Part shown: one piece after another, positions 28,743-41,694 of the stretch
Layout: the number at the start of each line of letters is the position of its first letter
Numbering within the stretch: position 1 is the first letter of the stretch
Origin: Scylla paramamosain
Lineage: Eukaryota > Arthropoda > Malacostraca > Decapoda > Portunidae
Direction: 5' to 3'
NCBI RefSeq assembly: GCF_035594125.1
Contig: NC_087185.1
Location: 12,173,664-12,237,663 of the forward strand
DNA length: 64,000 nucleotides
Notes under the pieces: model-generated
Databases searched by the model: none
What the model was told of the DNA's origin: nothing
Seen by the model: the letters and a program-made list of their open reading frames with translations, nothing else
Made by a program: the position numbers and the translations under genes

Positions 28743-29219
28743 CTTTTCTCCTGTGTGAGGAATGTCACATTCACAGAAATGAAGAATGAAGTAATTCTGA
28801 GCCGGAAGCATTATATGGTGCTTTTAATGCCATGGTTTAGAAATTACAAGACATTTAAATATACACACATATCTATGGCAAAGTGGCTACACAGTCCTAC
28901 CCCACAAGGTCCAGCTGATTGTTCTTGCCATGTGGAGTAGATGATATTTTAGCAATTAATTGTTGCAATGATATGTACATTGCATCTTTTATTGTATTTT
29001 ATCTTTGATTACGAAAATCTTGATGTGTAATGAAATCACACTCCTCACGATGTCAGCGCTGACCGTTACTGCTCTTCCTCCCTCCCTCTCCATCACCAAC
29101 TCTCAAACGTGGGTATTTGAATGTCCTGTAATTTAAACAGTACAGTTATGGATTTTTGTTGTGGACATTCATTTCCTATTTCAGTAATTTACTAATTGTA
29201 CTAATCATTTTATTTGAAG
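28743..29219. other. end of the GCLC last intron
   Basis: Ordinary AT-rich intron ending in the acceptor ...ttttatttgaag (AG at 29218-29219). No gene or repeat recognised. Confidence 0.7.
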
Positions 29220-29355
29220 GCAAGACTCTGTTGTCAGCGAGGGAATCAACTACGACCTCATAGTGGCATGCAGCGAGATAACTCAGGGCAAGCGAGAGTG
29301 TCAAGAGCTTCTTCCTGATTTTCCAAGGCCAACACATATGGAGAACTTCGAATAA
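29220..29355 (+). CDS. GCLC: glutamate-cysteine ligase catalytic subunit, last coding exon
   Basis: The single base G (29220) completes the Arg codon begun at 14286-14287. Then QDSVVSEGINYDLIVACSEI and TQGKRECQELLPDFPRP, ending HMENFE, stop TAA at 29353-29355. This matches the GCLC tail (human: QDSVITDEMNYSLILKCNQI and ...CECPELLG). The three exons together give 153 residues, roughly the last quarter of a protein usually 640-720 long. The phase across the 14.9-kb intron is correct and no stop occurs, so the gene appears functional despite the transposon load. Confidence 0.94.
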
Positions 29356-29480
29356 CCCCTGTGGCTCCACATGTTGAATGCTGAATTACATTTTTTAATA
29401 GTAGTGATTAACATGATTATGAAAGCTAAGTCGATGATCGCCAACGGTCATCAGAGTAACCACTATAATTAAATCATATT
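29356..29480 (+). other. GCLC 3' UTR start with a candidate poly-A signal
   Basis: ATTAAA at 29468-29473, about 113 bp after the stop, is the nearest acceptable polyadenylation hexamer. I see no AATAAA close by. The true transcript end is not determinable here. Confidence 0.4.
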
Positions 29481-30145
<665 letters not shown>

Positions 30146-30540
30146 TGATGATGTGAAGTCTTCACCGTATAACGACCCAGCCATGCATTATATCCTCTGA
30201 AGTATACCCATTTGAAAAGTGATCCAACCCATTACTTAAAAGAAAAAAAAAAATCCTTGGTGGAGTTGAGACGTTGTTCCCTGGGTTATGCTGATAAACA
30301 GGTTCTGAGTTATAAAGGAACAGGGAGACATCCCACCTAAACCCACCCGCACTCACTCTCTTAGCAGGCTCCTATGTGGTATAAATAAAAAAGTACTTTC
30401 AGAAAATTCTAGTAACTGAACTATGGTGCCTGCATCAATAATGACCACTGTATGAGTAAGGGCGGGACTCTTCAACTAATTACTGTGTAAGACTCAAACT
30501 GAATGAACAGTTAGAAATAAGGGAAATTAATTAGGGAAAG
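30146..30540. other. no gene recognised
   Basis: Mixed sequence between retroelement remnants. Confidence 0.35.
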
Positions 30541-30542
30541 AC

Positions 30543-30660
30543 AGTCTCTGTGCGTGGGGAATCTCACAGTAATCTCATGGGGCTAGCGGCCACCTTGTCA
30601 TAGTCTCTGTGCGTGGAGAATCTCACAGTAATCTGATGGGGCTAGCGGCCACCTTGTCAT
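30543..30660. repeat. two tandem copies of a 59-bp unit
   Basis: Units start at 30543 and 30602 (AGTCTCTGTGCGTGG...GGCTAGCGGCCACCTTGTCAT) and differ at only two or so positions, a recent tandem duplication beside the (CT)n tract. Confidence 0.93.
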
Positions 30661-30672
30661 CGTACATCTGGC

Positions 30673-30950
<278 letters not shown>

Positions 30951-31149
30951 CTTCGTGGTTAACTTTCTTCCATTTCTCACTTTTAGGAGATAGAGTCTCT
31001 TCCGAGCAATTAAAGCCGACGTTCCCCAAATATCACATTGAGCAGTGGGTGGACGTTGTTGTGGAAGTTTTACTCATAGGATATTCTGTCTAATCGAGTT
31101 GTGTCGTACTTTTGTATGTCCTTCCCGTGAAGTGTACTTGCAAGTCCTT

Positions 31150-31365
31150 TCTCAGCAAGTGTGAGAGATTTGCTTTGTATTTCTCATGGGGATAGAGACA
31201 GGACGGTAACCTTGAGACTATAGCTGTGTGCAACCAGTGAATTGGCCTGGATTCGTGTAATAATTTGCCCCATACTGGGCTTCAAAGGTGGTAGCTTAGT
31301 GAAAGCTGACCCAGATCAAGGCAGCTGTAAAAGGAGCTGGAACTAGTTGTAACAGAATTGGCGAC
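31150..31365 (+). mobile_element. LTR end and primer-site region of a gypsy-like element
   Basis: AACAGAATTGGCGACCTCGCC (31350-31370) is repeated almost exactly at 38785-38806 with a similar upstream stretch (TAGTGAAGC..., GGAGCTGG, GTAGTAACAGA). An LTR end followed by TGGCG...-type primer site and then gag is the order expected here. The left LTR boundary was not found. Confidence 0.5.
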
Positions 31366-31637
31366 CTCGCCAAAATAGCTGGAAGTTCTTGCAGTCACAT
31401 TGGGAGGAGTTCAGTGTTATTTTCTTTTTTATTTGTGTTTTGTCTGCGTTTGTATCCAGCCTAGACCATAAAATGAAAAGCTGGTGGTAGGAGTGACTCA
31501 CGCCCACGTTTGCAGGAAGTGGGACCGTGGATTTGGCCCAGTTTGGTGTTCAGACACCCAGCCCAGCAAATAGTTTCTGTGGCTGTACTAGTCCCACTCA
31601 CAGTATTTGGGGAATCTCCCAGACTGCAGGTACGTCT

Positions 31638-32745
31638 GAGAAGATGAGATTCCAGCTGGAAATGAGAAGAATGGAGATGGAGGAGGGTAGATAACCTACG
31701 ACATTGGAGGCCGAGAGGGAGAAGAAAGGGCTTGAGTTAGAAGCTGATGTCGAGTCAAGAAAACTGAAGAGATTAGAGAGGCCAAGAAGTATGAGGCAGA
31801 GGAGAGGAGAATGTCCGAAAAAGACATGAAGATAATTGAGACAGAAAGAGAGAGGGAAGAGGCTGAAGAGAATAGGATATTTGAACTGGAAAAGACGCGG
31901 ATAGAGGTTAATTCACCTAATGGTAGATGGAAAAGAGATGTAACAAAAGAAGATGAGGTGGAAAGCCAAATGGTGAAAAGCTTGAAGCTGATCTCAGAAT
32001 TTGACGAAAGAAATGTGACTGAATGATTTAGGAGGTTTAAAAAAAAAAAGGCTGCAGAGTTTGAATGGCCTCGTGAGAGATGGATGGGCCTTGGTGTTAA
32101 CATGTTAAAGGGCAAGTCCTTGAAAGTGTATGAGAGCTTGTCAAGTAGATGAGTTAATTAAAGGATCAGATTGATTTAAATTTGACATTCTGAGAACTTA
32201 TCAGCTATGGCCAGAGGTTCATCGACTGCAGTTTAAAGGGGGCTTAAAAATGCCCCGAATATTCCTAACTTGAGTGTGCTTGCTACCTTGAGGAGGTTTT
32301 TGAAAAGTGGATTGCAAGTGAGCAGGCCACCTCCTATCGTGAACTGAAGTTGTTTGATAGTTGTTAAACAGTTTGTTAATGTGATTGAGAAGGAGATTAT
32401 CCCACTGCTCAGGGAGAAGAAATTTAGAACTGTGAAGGAGTTGGCTACATGGGTATATGATCTTCCCTTGGTTCACCGTTTCGTGTCTTGCTGGACAAGT
32501 GGGGTGTCTAGCGCTGCCAGTGACAGGTTGCTGTTAGGCGCGGTTGGCGCAGGTCCGACAAGAAATCACTGTCATAGTAATGGCAGTGGAAATATCTTTG
32601 GCAGGACATGTCCTGTTGGTAATAAGTCTCCACCAAGTCCCCAGAGGAGACAGACTGGGAGCCTGATGCACATTATTCTCAGGTTTAATACTCAGCCAAT
32701 GTGTTATTGCTGTAAAGCAAAGGGACATCTTAAGTTTAATTGACC
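31638..32745 (+). pseudogene. gypsy-like gag with CCHC knuckle, frameshifted
   Basis: The start of a Glu/Lys/Arg-rich coiled-coil (MRFQLEMRRMEMEE at 31644), then KLISEFDERNVTEWFRRF-like text with a stop at the Trp position (32024-32026), ERWMGLGVNMLKGKSLKVYE, FVNVIEKEIIPLLREKKFRT, and last CYCCKAKGHLKFN, a C-x2-C-x4-H knuckle whose final Cys is replaced by a stop or shift. The layout (acidic coiled-coil, helical capsid-like block, knuckle) is that of retroelement gag. Many frameshifts; non-functional. Confidence 0.75.
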
Positions 32746-32888
32746 CAAGCTTGTGACTGCCACGGCTCCTAAGTCACTCCAGAAGCTGGTGGCATTCATT
32801 GTGTCACACTATCGAGACTTTGAGAGTAAAATGTCCAGTCTGTGTTTGGAAATATGAAGGGTAAAGCATAACTACCTGCCTGCCCCCT

Positions 32889-33410
32889 TTGTCTGTTGTT
32901 GATACATCTTCATCCCACTTGAGGTCTGGTGTAGATTTGTGTGTCCACTTTTTGTGCCAAGGCACTGTTGAGGTTGCTGATGTTGAACACCCAGTTACTG
33001 GATTGTGTGATACTGCGGTCCAGCAGTCTTTATGTAGGAATGTTACTAGGAGGCGAGTTACCTCCAATGAGACTGTGCTGTGCTATGGGATCAGCACAGT
33101 AGGGAAGCTTGCCTCAGTGGAAATGAAACTTGTGTGCTCACTAGTGACCGCGGAGGCATGGGTGACACTAACAGAAGATCTACCAGTGTCAGGTGTTGAT
33201 TTCCTCCTGAGAAATTACCTGGCAGGTGGGAGTTAGGGTGCAGTCCCAATTTTCGTGGGCACTGTCCCGGACGTGGGGGGTGGTGAGCATTCTAATTCAG
33301 TGAGTGGTGTGACTCCTGCTAAGGCAAGGTGGGTGGCCCTGATCCGGGCGCCCGCACCCTCTATGACTCCTGGGGCCATACTAATAAAGAAAGATTTCGT
33401 CTGAGATGAT
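32889..33410 (+). pseudogene. gypsy-like aspartic protease and pol start
   Basis: Open frame 32889-33236. HPVTGLCDTAVQQSLC has the D-T-A triad expected in a retropepsin active site, and DLPVSGVDFLLRNYLAGG fits the flap-proximal end (usually LLGNDLAGG). After 33240 the frame resumes with VPIFVGTVPDVGG and a short pol linker, then is lost at the 33398 repeat. RT and integrase of this element are absent. Confidence 0.75.
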
Positions 33411-33532
33411 CAGCTGCGTATCCTAAGCTATAAAAATGGCGTACGAACATCCTGCCGAACAGCTGCGTATCCTAAGCTATAAAACAATCCTGCCGAACAG
33501 CTGTGTATCCTAAGCTATAAAAATGGCGTACG
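33398..33532 (+). repeat. three copies of a TATA-containing repeat upstream of Harbinger fragment
   Basis: CAGCTGYGTATCCTAAGCTATAAAA occurs three times (about 33409, 33462, 33499). Copies 1 and 3 continue AATGGCGTACGAACATC, while copy 2 lacks that part. Each carries TATAAAA, and the third leads into the Harbinger-like frame (ATGGCGTACGAACATCGGG). It looks like a duplicated promoter/5' UTR of a transposase gene. Confidence 0.8.
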
Positions 33533-33812
33533 AACATCGGGATCACGTCTTCAGGCGTCAAACATCGTTTTAGACGCACACCTTCGCTAGGGCAGGGTAC
33601 GAGCTGGCAGCGGCTAAGCGTCTTCCAAGAATTTTTTTACGAAAGGAGAGACGTGCTGAACGAATTGAATGATGCAGAACTCATCAAAAGATACCGCCTG
33701 GATCGAGAAGGTATCGTGTTTGTGACATATTTAGTGCGAAACACCATTTCAAACCCGATGGCAAGAAATAATGCGATCACTCCGGCTATAGGGAAAAAAG
33801 CAACAGTGTAAC
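33523..33812 (+). pseudogene. PIF/Harbinger transposase, N-terminal fragment
   Basis: MAYEHRDHVFRRQ at the start, then in another frame RDVLNELNDAELIKRYRLDR and FVTYLVRNTISNPMARNNAI. The latter resembles the start of HARBI1-like transposases (ELIKRYRLDR.GI). It breaks off after about 33810; no DDE part nearby. Confidence 0.65.
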
Positions 33813-35060
33813 AGTGATGACTTAGGCCCATCACAACAAACAATGAGTAACATTCTACCGCTACTATTGACCCTTTTGTTTTGATTTTGAATGGGCCATT
33901 TTGTCGACAATACACTAAACATGTATTCATATGTTATTTTGTTCATAAAAGCTTAGGATCTTCATAAGAAAATATAAGTTTTAATTTCCATCAGAAATTG
34001 TACAATTTTTTTTTTTTTTTTTTTATTTATAGAGTAAAACTTGTGTTTTAACTAACCGAACAACCAATGTTTAGCTCTATCTTGACATGTTTCTGGCTAA
34101 GCTAAGACACTTTCTGAGACGACTTCCTAATTTCGCATTTTTACTGAGACGCAGTTGTTGCGTCAGAGATGTTGCACATTTCCTCTTGCTACTGGATATA
34201 AATATAAAATAAATTTTCTTAATTTACTTAATGAATAATATTAATACATAAAACATATCCAATACGTCATCAGCAAAGTAACAATTGCTACACAATCTGA
34301 GTTTTCTTTCCCATTAAAAATAATTGCAAATTTATATCTTCAATCAGTATTCAATAATTACTGTAATACTCGTACACAAAATACACACGACGTAATTTCA
34401 ATCGTCAATAATTCTTCGTTCTTTGCACAGAAAAATGTGCACAATGTCTGCGCTACGGCAATTTAATGCAATTAACACTCAATAAAGAAACACACATAAC
34501 GTTGCGCCGCTGCAATTTACACTAACCATATTCATTTTGAAGAAATACATAATTATAACATCAGGGTTACATTTATTCAATTAAAATTCAGTAAGAAAAA
34601 CATAATACAATTTCATTCATTACAAAACATAGATGACATGTGTATGTATCAAAATAATAATCCTAAATATCATTGTTCCTCCTCCTACCTAATCATAAAA
34701 TAACTGATTTCAAGACTGCATTACAACTTACAAACTCCACTTACTTTACGTGATTCCGTCCATCTCGCCCATGGCCACCCTCAGGCTGGGCCTCTCGGAA
34801 CCTCTGCGTCTCTCTCTGCTACTCTGCTCTCTGCCACCTCTGCAACCTCTGATACTGACTTCTCCCTCAATTACAGACCTGATATATTTTAGTTTCTGTT
34901 ACACTTTTCCCTAAAAAAATTATTTCCATGATAAAGTCAAACTTCCCATACATTTTCACACACAATTATACAATAATACAATTCATGTACATGACCTGCC
35001 CACAGGCGTGGCATTATACATAACATTACCCAACCAGGGCATCAGGGAGCTTAGGATATA
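33813..35060. other. AT-rich sequence, no gene recognised
   Basis: Contains poly-T near 34006-34024 and a Leu/Ser codon-like CT-rich patch at 34790-34870, but no supported coding region. Confidence 0.4.
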
Positions 35061-36730
35061 AGGGAAGAGTGAGAGGTGGAGGATGATGTAGCTACGGGTA
35101 AGCTCCCTCAAGACGCCTCGCTTTTTCCCTTGTTGGTACACAATGTCCCCTCAGCGTTGTGCTTGCCCTTTCCTTGCATGTATCTGAGTCAGCCGACCTC
35201 TACATCTTTGTCCGGGTTCCCTTCTTCCTTGTGGGCCAGTGCTGTGTTGTCTTCCCATCATTTCACTTCAAATACCCTTAACAAAACAACTTCGTTGGTA
35301 CTGTTTTTTTTTTTTTTTTTTTACTTTTCTCTTTCTTTTTTTCGTTTTTTTTTTTTTTCTTATTCCCTTCATTCATCTGTCTCGTTTTCTTGTTTCATAT
35401 TCATGTAATGTAGGTTTATCATACAGTCTAAGATCTTCCTAGTCTTAGACGCAATCATAGGATCGAATCCTAAATCTTTATAAGTACGGCCCCCGCTGAG
35501 TAGGTTTTGATGTCACAGTTGAAGCAGAATGCCCAGAGACGGTTGAGAGACCTGTCCCGCTGCTTGCAAGGGTTAGGGCGAGACCGCGTTGGGCTCGTCC
35601 TCGATCCTAATGTTGGGGCTGCCTGCATTAAGGTAGAACTACCGCAGGACGCTGCCTGTTGAGATGTGGTTTGCTGCTCGAGAAGCACCCATAGTGTCAC
35701 TGGGGTCTTCGTGTGGCCAGGCCGTTCTTAAGTGGCGGATGCTGGGCCCGTATGGTGTAGTCCTTCTCTAAAGGAGAAAGAAGTACAGTTTTGTCTGAGT
35801 AAAAGCAGGCTTGTTTATCACGCCAACGGTAGGAACATTCGATTTAATAGACTTAAAAGAAAGTTTGAATCGTCACCAACAACAACAGTTCACCTTTTAC
35901 GGGATGATGTAGTAAAGTGAGGAATGTTTAGCGGTGTTATGTCTCGGATTACTGACATAAGAGTACATCAGTGTGTCTTTTTATCAGTTAAAGAGTGTCA
36001 TCACATCACTAAGTTTTTGCAGAAGTGACTCTTTTAGTTTACCTATTTTCTGGATGTGAAATGGAGGCTCCAAGGAGCCAGGAATGGGCAAGGCTGAGCA
36101 AAGATGTGGGCAGTGATTGCCTGGTGGAGGAAGGAGTGTATCCTTCAGTGATATATGATTAGTGGATGGGCCAGTGACGTGGTCCTGTCTTGTGGCACAT
36201 AAGTGAGGGTCTCATTCTGCCAGGAAGTGAATTACCTAGTGGTGCTGTGCCAAAGCTACATGATGCTACGGCATCTGGTGGTCGTGTTGAGTGTGAGGAC
36301 CGAGTGTTGTTCTTGTTAGGTGACAATGTGCTGGTGTTGCTGTGGGGAGAAGGAATAGAAGATGGAGTGACGTCCAGCAGAGAGAGAAGGAGAGGTAAGA
36401 GTAAGCTAAGGAGTAGTGAAGATAGAGACAAGAATAAGAGATGAAGGAGTAGGGGAAGAGAAAAGTCACAAAAGAAGCTGGAGCAGTCATAGTTGCAGGA
36501 GAAAAGGAAACGTGAATAATATGCCATGTATAAGGAAATCCTAATACTAACACTACCTTGAAGGCCACAGGTCCTGCATGAAAGGCAGAGACAGGTTTTG
36601 TTAGAGTAGAAGGAGGAAGAGGAAACGGCACAGCTTGTGTAGCAGATTGAGGACCAAGCGATGGTTTTGGTTTTGATAGTAGCGCCATAGTATTTTGAAG
36701 TTAAAGCGTTTTCAGTAGTGGTCCGGCACA
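35061..36730. other. unassigned, possibly decayed retroelement coding sequence
   Basis: Several + strand frames of 60-110 codons (35076-35408, 35732-35920, 36190-36444) and overlapping - strand Leu/Ser-rich frames. AEDAGPVW, EVQFCLSKSRLVYHANGR-like text and an Arg/Lys/Glu-rich run at 36380-36450 suggest ancient coding DNA, but I cannot name a family. T-rich interruptions lie at 35305-35360. Confidence 0.35.
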
Positions 36731-36742
36731 AAGTACAGTCAA

Positions 36743-36788
36743 CGCCATTGAAATTGGCGCAAAGGTGGTCGCACCAATTTCAATGGCG
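36743..36788. repeat. perfect 15-bp inverted repeat at the Tc1-like terminus
   Basis: CGCCATTGAAATTGG (36743-36757) and its exact complement CCAATTTCAATGGCG (36774-36788), with a 16-nt spacer. Confidence 0.93.
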
Positions 36789-36950
36789 CAGAACAAACCA
36801 ACCCTCTATACCTTGATTCAAATTTGTCAGAATTAGCGCAAATACTGGTGGGAGGCGGGTGAGGTGCTTGATGACGTCACGAGGTTTGAGAGCGTGAGTC
36901 ACCCACAGGCTTTCAGTGTGAGCAAATGTTTTTTTTTTTTTTTCTGCTCA

Positions 36951-36992
<42 letters not shown>

Positions 36993-36994
<2 letters not shown>

Positions 36995-37870
36995 CCTTGA
37001 CTATGCGTGGGAATTGTGGTTTCTGTGGGACAATGGACTTAGGAAAGGACCTGACAAAGGACCAACTGGCAGTCATCAGTTCCCTGGTGAAGGGAGGAAA
37101 GAAGAATTAGGAAATCTCAGCTATCACCAGATTTCCACAGTGAAGCGTTCAACGGTGGATAAAGAGGTGCTGTGAGACTGGAGACACCGATCCACAGCCT
37201 CCTAAGAAAAGGCCCGGGGGTTTCCGTAAGACTTCACGTAGGACCCTGAAGCTCCTACGGCGTAAAGTGGACTTTGAACCTCGCATTACTGCCAAGGAAT
37301 TAAAGAAGAACCTGACACTGCTGCAGAACCTGTCTGTCAGAACCATCCAGCGGCAGCTCCACAACGATCTCTCCTCTACCGCACGCCACGAAGGAAGCCC
37401 ATCATAACTGATCACCAGAGGAAAACTTGGAATTTTTTTTGCAAGAAATACCTAGCCTGGGATCTTGGAAAAGTGGAAGAAAATGTTGTGGTCGGATGAG
37501 GCTATTTTTAACAACCGCGGAGGTAAGGTGAGGTATCGCCGTAGTACGGATACCTGCCTGCCCAAGTACACGGGGTGCTTTTGGGTACCATGGCATAGGC
37601 AAGTTAGTGGTGTTACCCAAAAAAAGTCACAGTGAATCAGGAGAGGTACCTGGAGCTCCTTGCTGACCACCTTGAGGACTGTTTCGACTAGTGTCAGAGT
37701 GAAGTATTCCAGAACGATGGTGCATCGGCTCACAGGTCCAAGTCAGTGCTTAGTTGGCTGGACTTTGTTGGTGTGGACTACATGAAGGACTGGCCAGGTA
37801 ACAGCCCTGATCTTAATCCCGTTGAGAACCTGTGGGCTTTGATGAAAGCCTGCCTATAGGGTTGCAACAC
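36993..37870 (+). pseudogene. Tc1-like transposase, frameshifted
   Basis: Reading across frames: DLTKDQLAVISSLVKGGKK and TVKRSTVDKE (paired HTH region), GGFRKTSRRTLKLLRRKVDF, NLSVRTIQRQLHND, KKMLWSDEAIFNN (first catalytic Asp), YSRTMV... equivalent to FQNDGASAHRSKS, and DWPGNSPDLNPVENLWALMK (second Asp and Glu). The DDE motifs are recognisable as Tc1 type. Several frameshifts and stops (37173, 37395, 37640, 37690). Confidence 0.88.
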
Positions 37871-38365
37871 TTCAAGTATATCAAATCTTATCGCCGCGCT
37901 GCAAGACACCTGGGCAAACCTGTCCCCCTACCACCTCCAGAACCTTGTTCTCTCCGTTCCCTGACGTTTCCAGAACTGCCTGAAGAAGAAAGGGGTATGC
38001 GACAAAGTACTAGAGATAGGGTAAGTACCCTGTAAATATAATATTGTATTGCTTTGTTCACGTGTATGCCGTGGTGTGTGGTAAAAAAAAAAAAAAGTCA
38101 GTGGTGCTGACCGTACAGTGATATTCTACTGAACAGGATTCAGTCTCGCTGCCAAACAACAGGCGCCACCACCCTTCGGAAAAAAAAAAAAAAAAGTGTA
38201 CATCACTCAGTTGACTTTAGGTAATAATTCCGTAAGATACAGGAAGAAGTATTAATAGACTCTTCCATTACTTAAGGTTCTCTGTCTATTTTCTTGGGAA
38301 GAGGAGCTTTACAGTGCAACAGCAGACAGAGCATAGGAGAGGCATTTGAGATGTGTGGCAGTGTG

Positions 38366-38421
38366 GTAGGTTCAAGTGACCAGTTAGGTTCAAGTGACCA
38401 GTTAGTTTCAAGTGACCAAGT
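38366..38421. repeat. 18-bp tandem repeat, three copies
   Basis: GGTTCAAGTGACCAGTTA twice and a third variant (GTTTCAAGTGACCAAGTG). Confidence 0.9.
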
Positions 38422-38479
38422 GCGCGTGCAGCCCCATTTTTACTGCCAGACATACACACATTAACTCCTAGCCACGGAA

Positions 38480-38957
<478 letters not shown>

Positions 38958-39562
38958 TGCATTAAGGTAAATAATGGACAGTTCTTGAAATATTTAAAAA
39001 GTTATTTGAGAATATGTGTTGCATGCAATCTTGCTGTATTAGAAAAAATATAATAAAAAAAAAATAGAAAAAAGTCACAGTGTGGAAAGGGCCATGGGCT
39101 GGATGCAGCAGTATGATTTACATAAAAATTTGATGTGCCTTGTGTTATGCTTAGCTACACTGGATATCTGAGTGCAGTGTGTGGGTTAATGTAGTGTTGG
39201 TATTTTCAGTTGGTGGGAATGAATATGTATGTGGTGTGCAGTGCGATCATTGATATCAGAAATGTAGGAAATTATAAGAGGAAAGGAGACATAAAGATGA
39301 GGGTTGACTGTCAAATTAGAGAGTGACTTGTGAATAGGAGTTTGAGTCCCTGTTACTTCTGTGTCAAGGGACTGGAAAGGTATATCATTGGTCTCTCAGC
39401 AAAGACAGAAAACCCTTAGAGGAAAAACTGTGTGTAGAGTATGTTTGGATGTGTTGGGGGTGTGTGAGTGTGATTGCCATTATTTTAAAATAATTCAAGA
39501 CTTCTCCACTACTTATGGTAACCACATTTGAACTTATATAAATATTTTCCTTGAAAAAATAA

Positions 39563-39563
<1 letters not shown>
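38958..39563. other. no gene recognised
   Basis: Mixed sequence, no supported features. Confidence 0.4.

Positions 39564-39652
<89 letters not shown>
39564..39652. repeat. (TA)n microsatellite
   Basis: Uninterrupted TA tract of about 88 bp. Confidence 0.97.
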
Positions 39653-39656
<4 letters not shown>

Positions 39657-39786
39657 TAAAGGAAAGTAAACTGAAGAATGTAAAACTAATATTGCACCCC
39701 AATTAAAGTGAAGGTCAGTCAAGAACTAGAATAAATAATAGGCAAAAAATATTGTCCTTTCTTATCAATAGCTCATAACCAGTCTT

Positions 39787-40690
39787 TTTTTTTTTTTTTT
39801 TTTTTATTTAGGAGGGACACTGGCCAAGGGCAACAAAAGTCCAGTAAGAAAAAAAATGCCTGCTGAAATGCCAGTCCCATAAAAGGGTCCAAAGTGGTAG
39901 TCAAAAATTGAAGGATAACTGTCTTGAAACCTCCCTCTTGAAGGAATTCAAGTCATAGGAAGGTGGAAATACAGTAGCAGGCAGGGAGTTCCAGAGTTTA
40001 CCAGATGAATGAATGAGAATACTGGTTAACTCTTGTGGTAGAGAGGTGGGCAAAATAGGGATGAGAAAAAGAAGAAACTCTTGTGCAGTGAGGCTGCGGG
40101 AGGAGGGGAGGCATGCAATTAGCAAGATAAGAAGAGCAGTTAGCATGAAAATAGTGGTAGAAGACAGCTAGAGATGCAACATTGCAGCGATGAGAGAGAG
40201 ACTGAAGACAGTCAGTTAGAGGAGAGGAGTTCATGAGACGAAAGGCTTTTGATTCCACCCTGTCTAGAAGAGCGGTATGAATGGAACCCCCCCAGACATG
40301 TGAAGCATACTCCATACATGGATGAATAAGGCCCTTGTACAGAGTTAGCAGCCTGGGGGGTAAGAAAAACTGGCGGAGACGTCTCAGAATGCTTAACTTC
40401 ATAGAAGCTGTTTTAGCTAGAGATGAGATGTGAAGTTTCCCAGTTCAGATTATAAGTAAAGGACAGACCGAGGATGTTCAGTGTAGAAGAGGGGGACAGT
40501 TGAGTGTCATTGAAGAAGAGAGGATAGTTGTCTGGAAGGTTGTGTCGAGTTGATAGATGGAGGAATTGAGTTTTTGAGGCATTGAGTTTGCTTTGCCCAA
40601 TCAGAAATTTTAGAAAGATCATAAGTCAAGTGTTCTGTGGCTTCCCTGCTTGAAATGTTTACTTCCTGCAGGGTTGGACGTCTATGTTCT
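39787..40690 (-). mobile_element. LINE family A, 5'-truncated - strand copy
   Basis: Poly-T (39786-39805) is the tail. Then the complement of the 3' UTR (GGACACTGGCCAAGGGCAAC), the RT C-terminus (GLIHPCMEYASHVWGGSIHT in 40402-39998) and [20 protein letters not shown] (40622-40413). It stops near 40690, where it would read into the RT core. Moderately preserved, with one frameshift between the two open pieces. Confidence 0.92.
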
Positions 40691-41533
40691 AAAAAAAAAA
40701 AAAAAGAAGAAAAGCAAACAGTATTATACCTTCTTCCAAACTTATCTACACTATCATAAATCTATTGAAATATGTAATACTCTGTAGGATCTATATGACA
40801 TATTTTAAAAGTATCAATTATACCCAGATGGGTATAATTGGGATATATGGGAGTATAGATCATATTAGTACAAGGAGATCCAGATGATATGAGTGGTTAG
40901 GTTCCACTTGAATTGCTCTGATAATAGATTCTTATTTAACGAAACACATAACTAATGGCCAAAATAGGTTACTTTCAGTGAACCTTATCAAAGGTGAGTT
41001 TTAAAGCTAAAACGTATGATACCAAACCTAAAATATACAATACCAAACACAACAAACGTCTATATTACAGAACTGTCTATATACTAACCTGAAAGAGAAA
41101 ACAGCATATTATATTCATTAAACATATAAAATGTGCATAACACTCACCAGTGGTAGAAGAATGCATGGTAGGTAAGAGAAAGGGAAGGGGCTGTGTAGTT
41201 CTCTTCCAGTGCTCACAAACTCATCCCTGCACATTTGAATCATTGTACATCACCATACAGCCTGGATGTGTTAGCAGGAAGGTGCAGGAAGGCACACATT
41301 TTATACTTTGTGATTTTACTTGCCTCAAACCAAAGCTAGTATCATTGGATTTTTGTGTTTGTATAAAGATAATCCCTAATCTACTTCTTTATTATCAGTT
41401 TCTAGTATACTGGATGCTCATATAATGGGACCTCTTTATACTGACTTGCCTTCAGTATCACCTAACAGTTTCCATGATAATCAATCAAATTCTCCTCACT
41501 AAATAGACTCTCAGAGGCTCTCAAAAAAAAAAA

Positions 41534-41564
<31 letters not shown>

Positions 41565-41694
41565 AAAGTTCTCCAGAATCCTAGTAAGAAAAATGAAAAG
41601 ATACCGACACATAAAGTTATCTATTGCCTTCATTGTAAACACTCCAAGTAATGGTGCAGTTGTGACATTCTATTTTCACATACCTTGAAGATTT
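40691..41694. other. no gene recognised; (AAAT)n at 41523-41566
   Basis: AT-rich, with a short tetranucleotide repeat. The + frame 41150-41425 has no domain signal. Confidence 0.45.

Larger units (their letters stand above)
36735..38130 (+). mobile_element. Tc1/mariner-like element, decayed
   Basis: The left end is probably TACAGTCAACGCCATTGAAA (36734 on), a CAGT-start terminus after TA, followed by an inverted repeat of its own sequence. A transposase relic follows on the + strand. A right terminus is not certain: TACAGTGATATTCTACTG near 38116 is a weak candidate. Poly-T at 36927-36992 interrupts the front. Confidence 0.65.

Noticed and set aside
31696..32115. 139-codon - strand Ser/Phe-rich frame
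   Set aside because: Antisense of the gag coiled-coil region.
36159..36731. 190-codon Ser/Leu-rich - strand protein
   Set aside because: Low-complexity composition opposite an Arg/Glu-rich stretch; no motif, signal or splice support.
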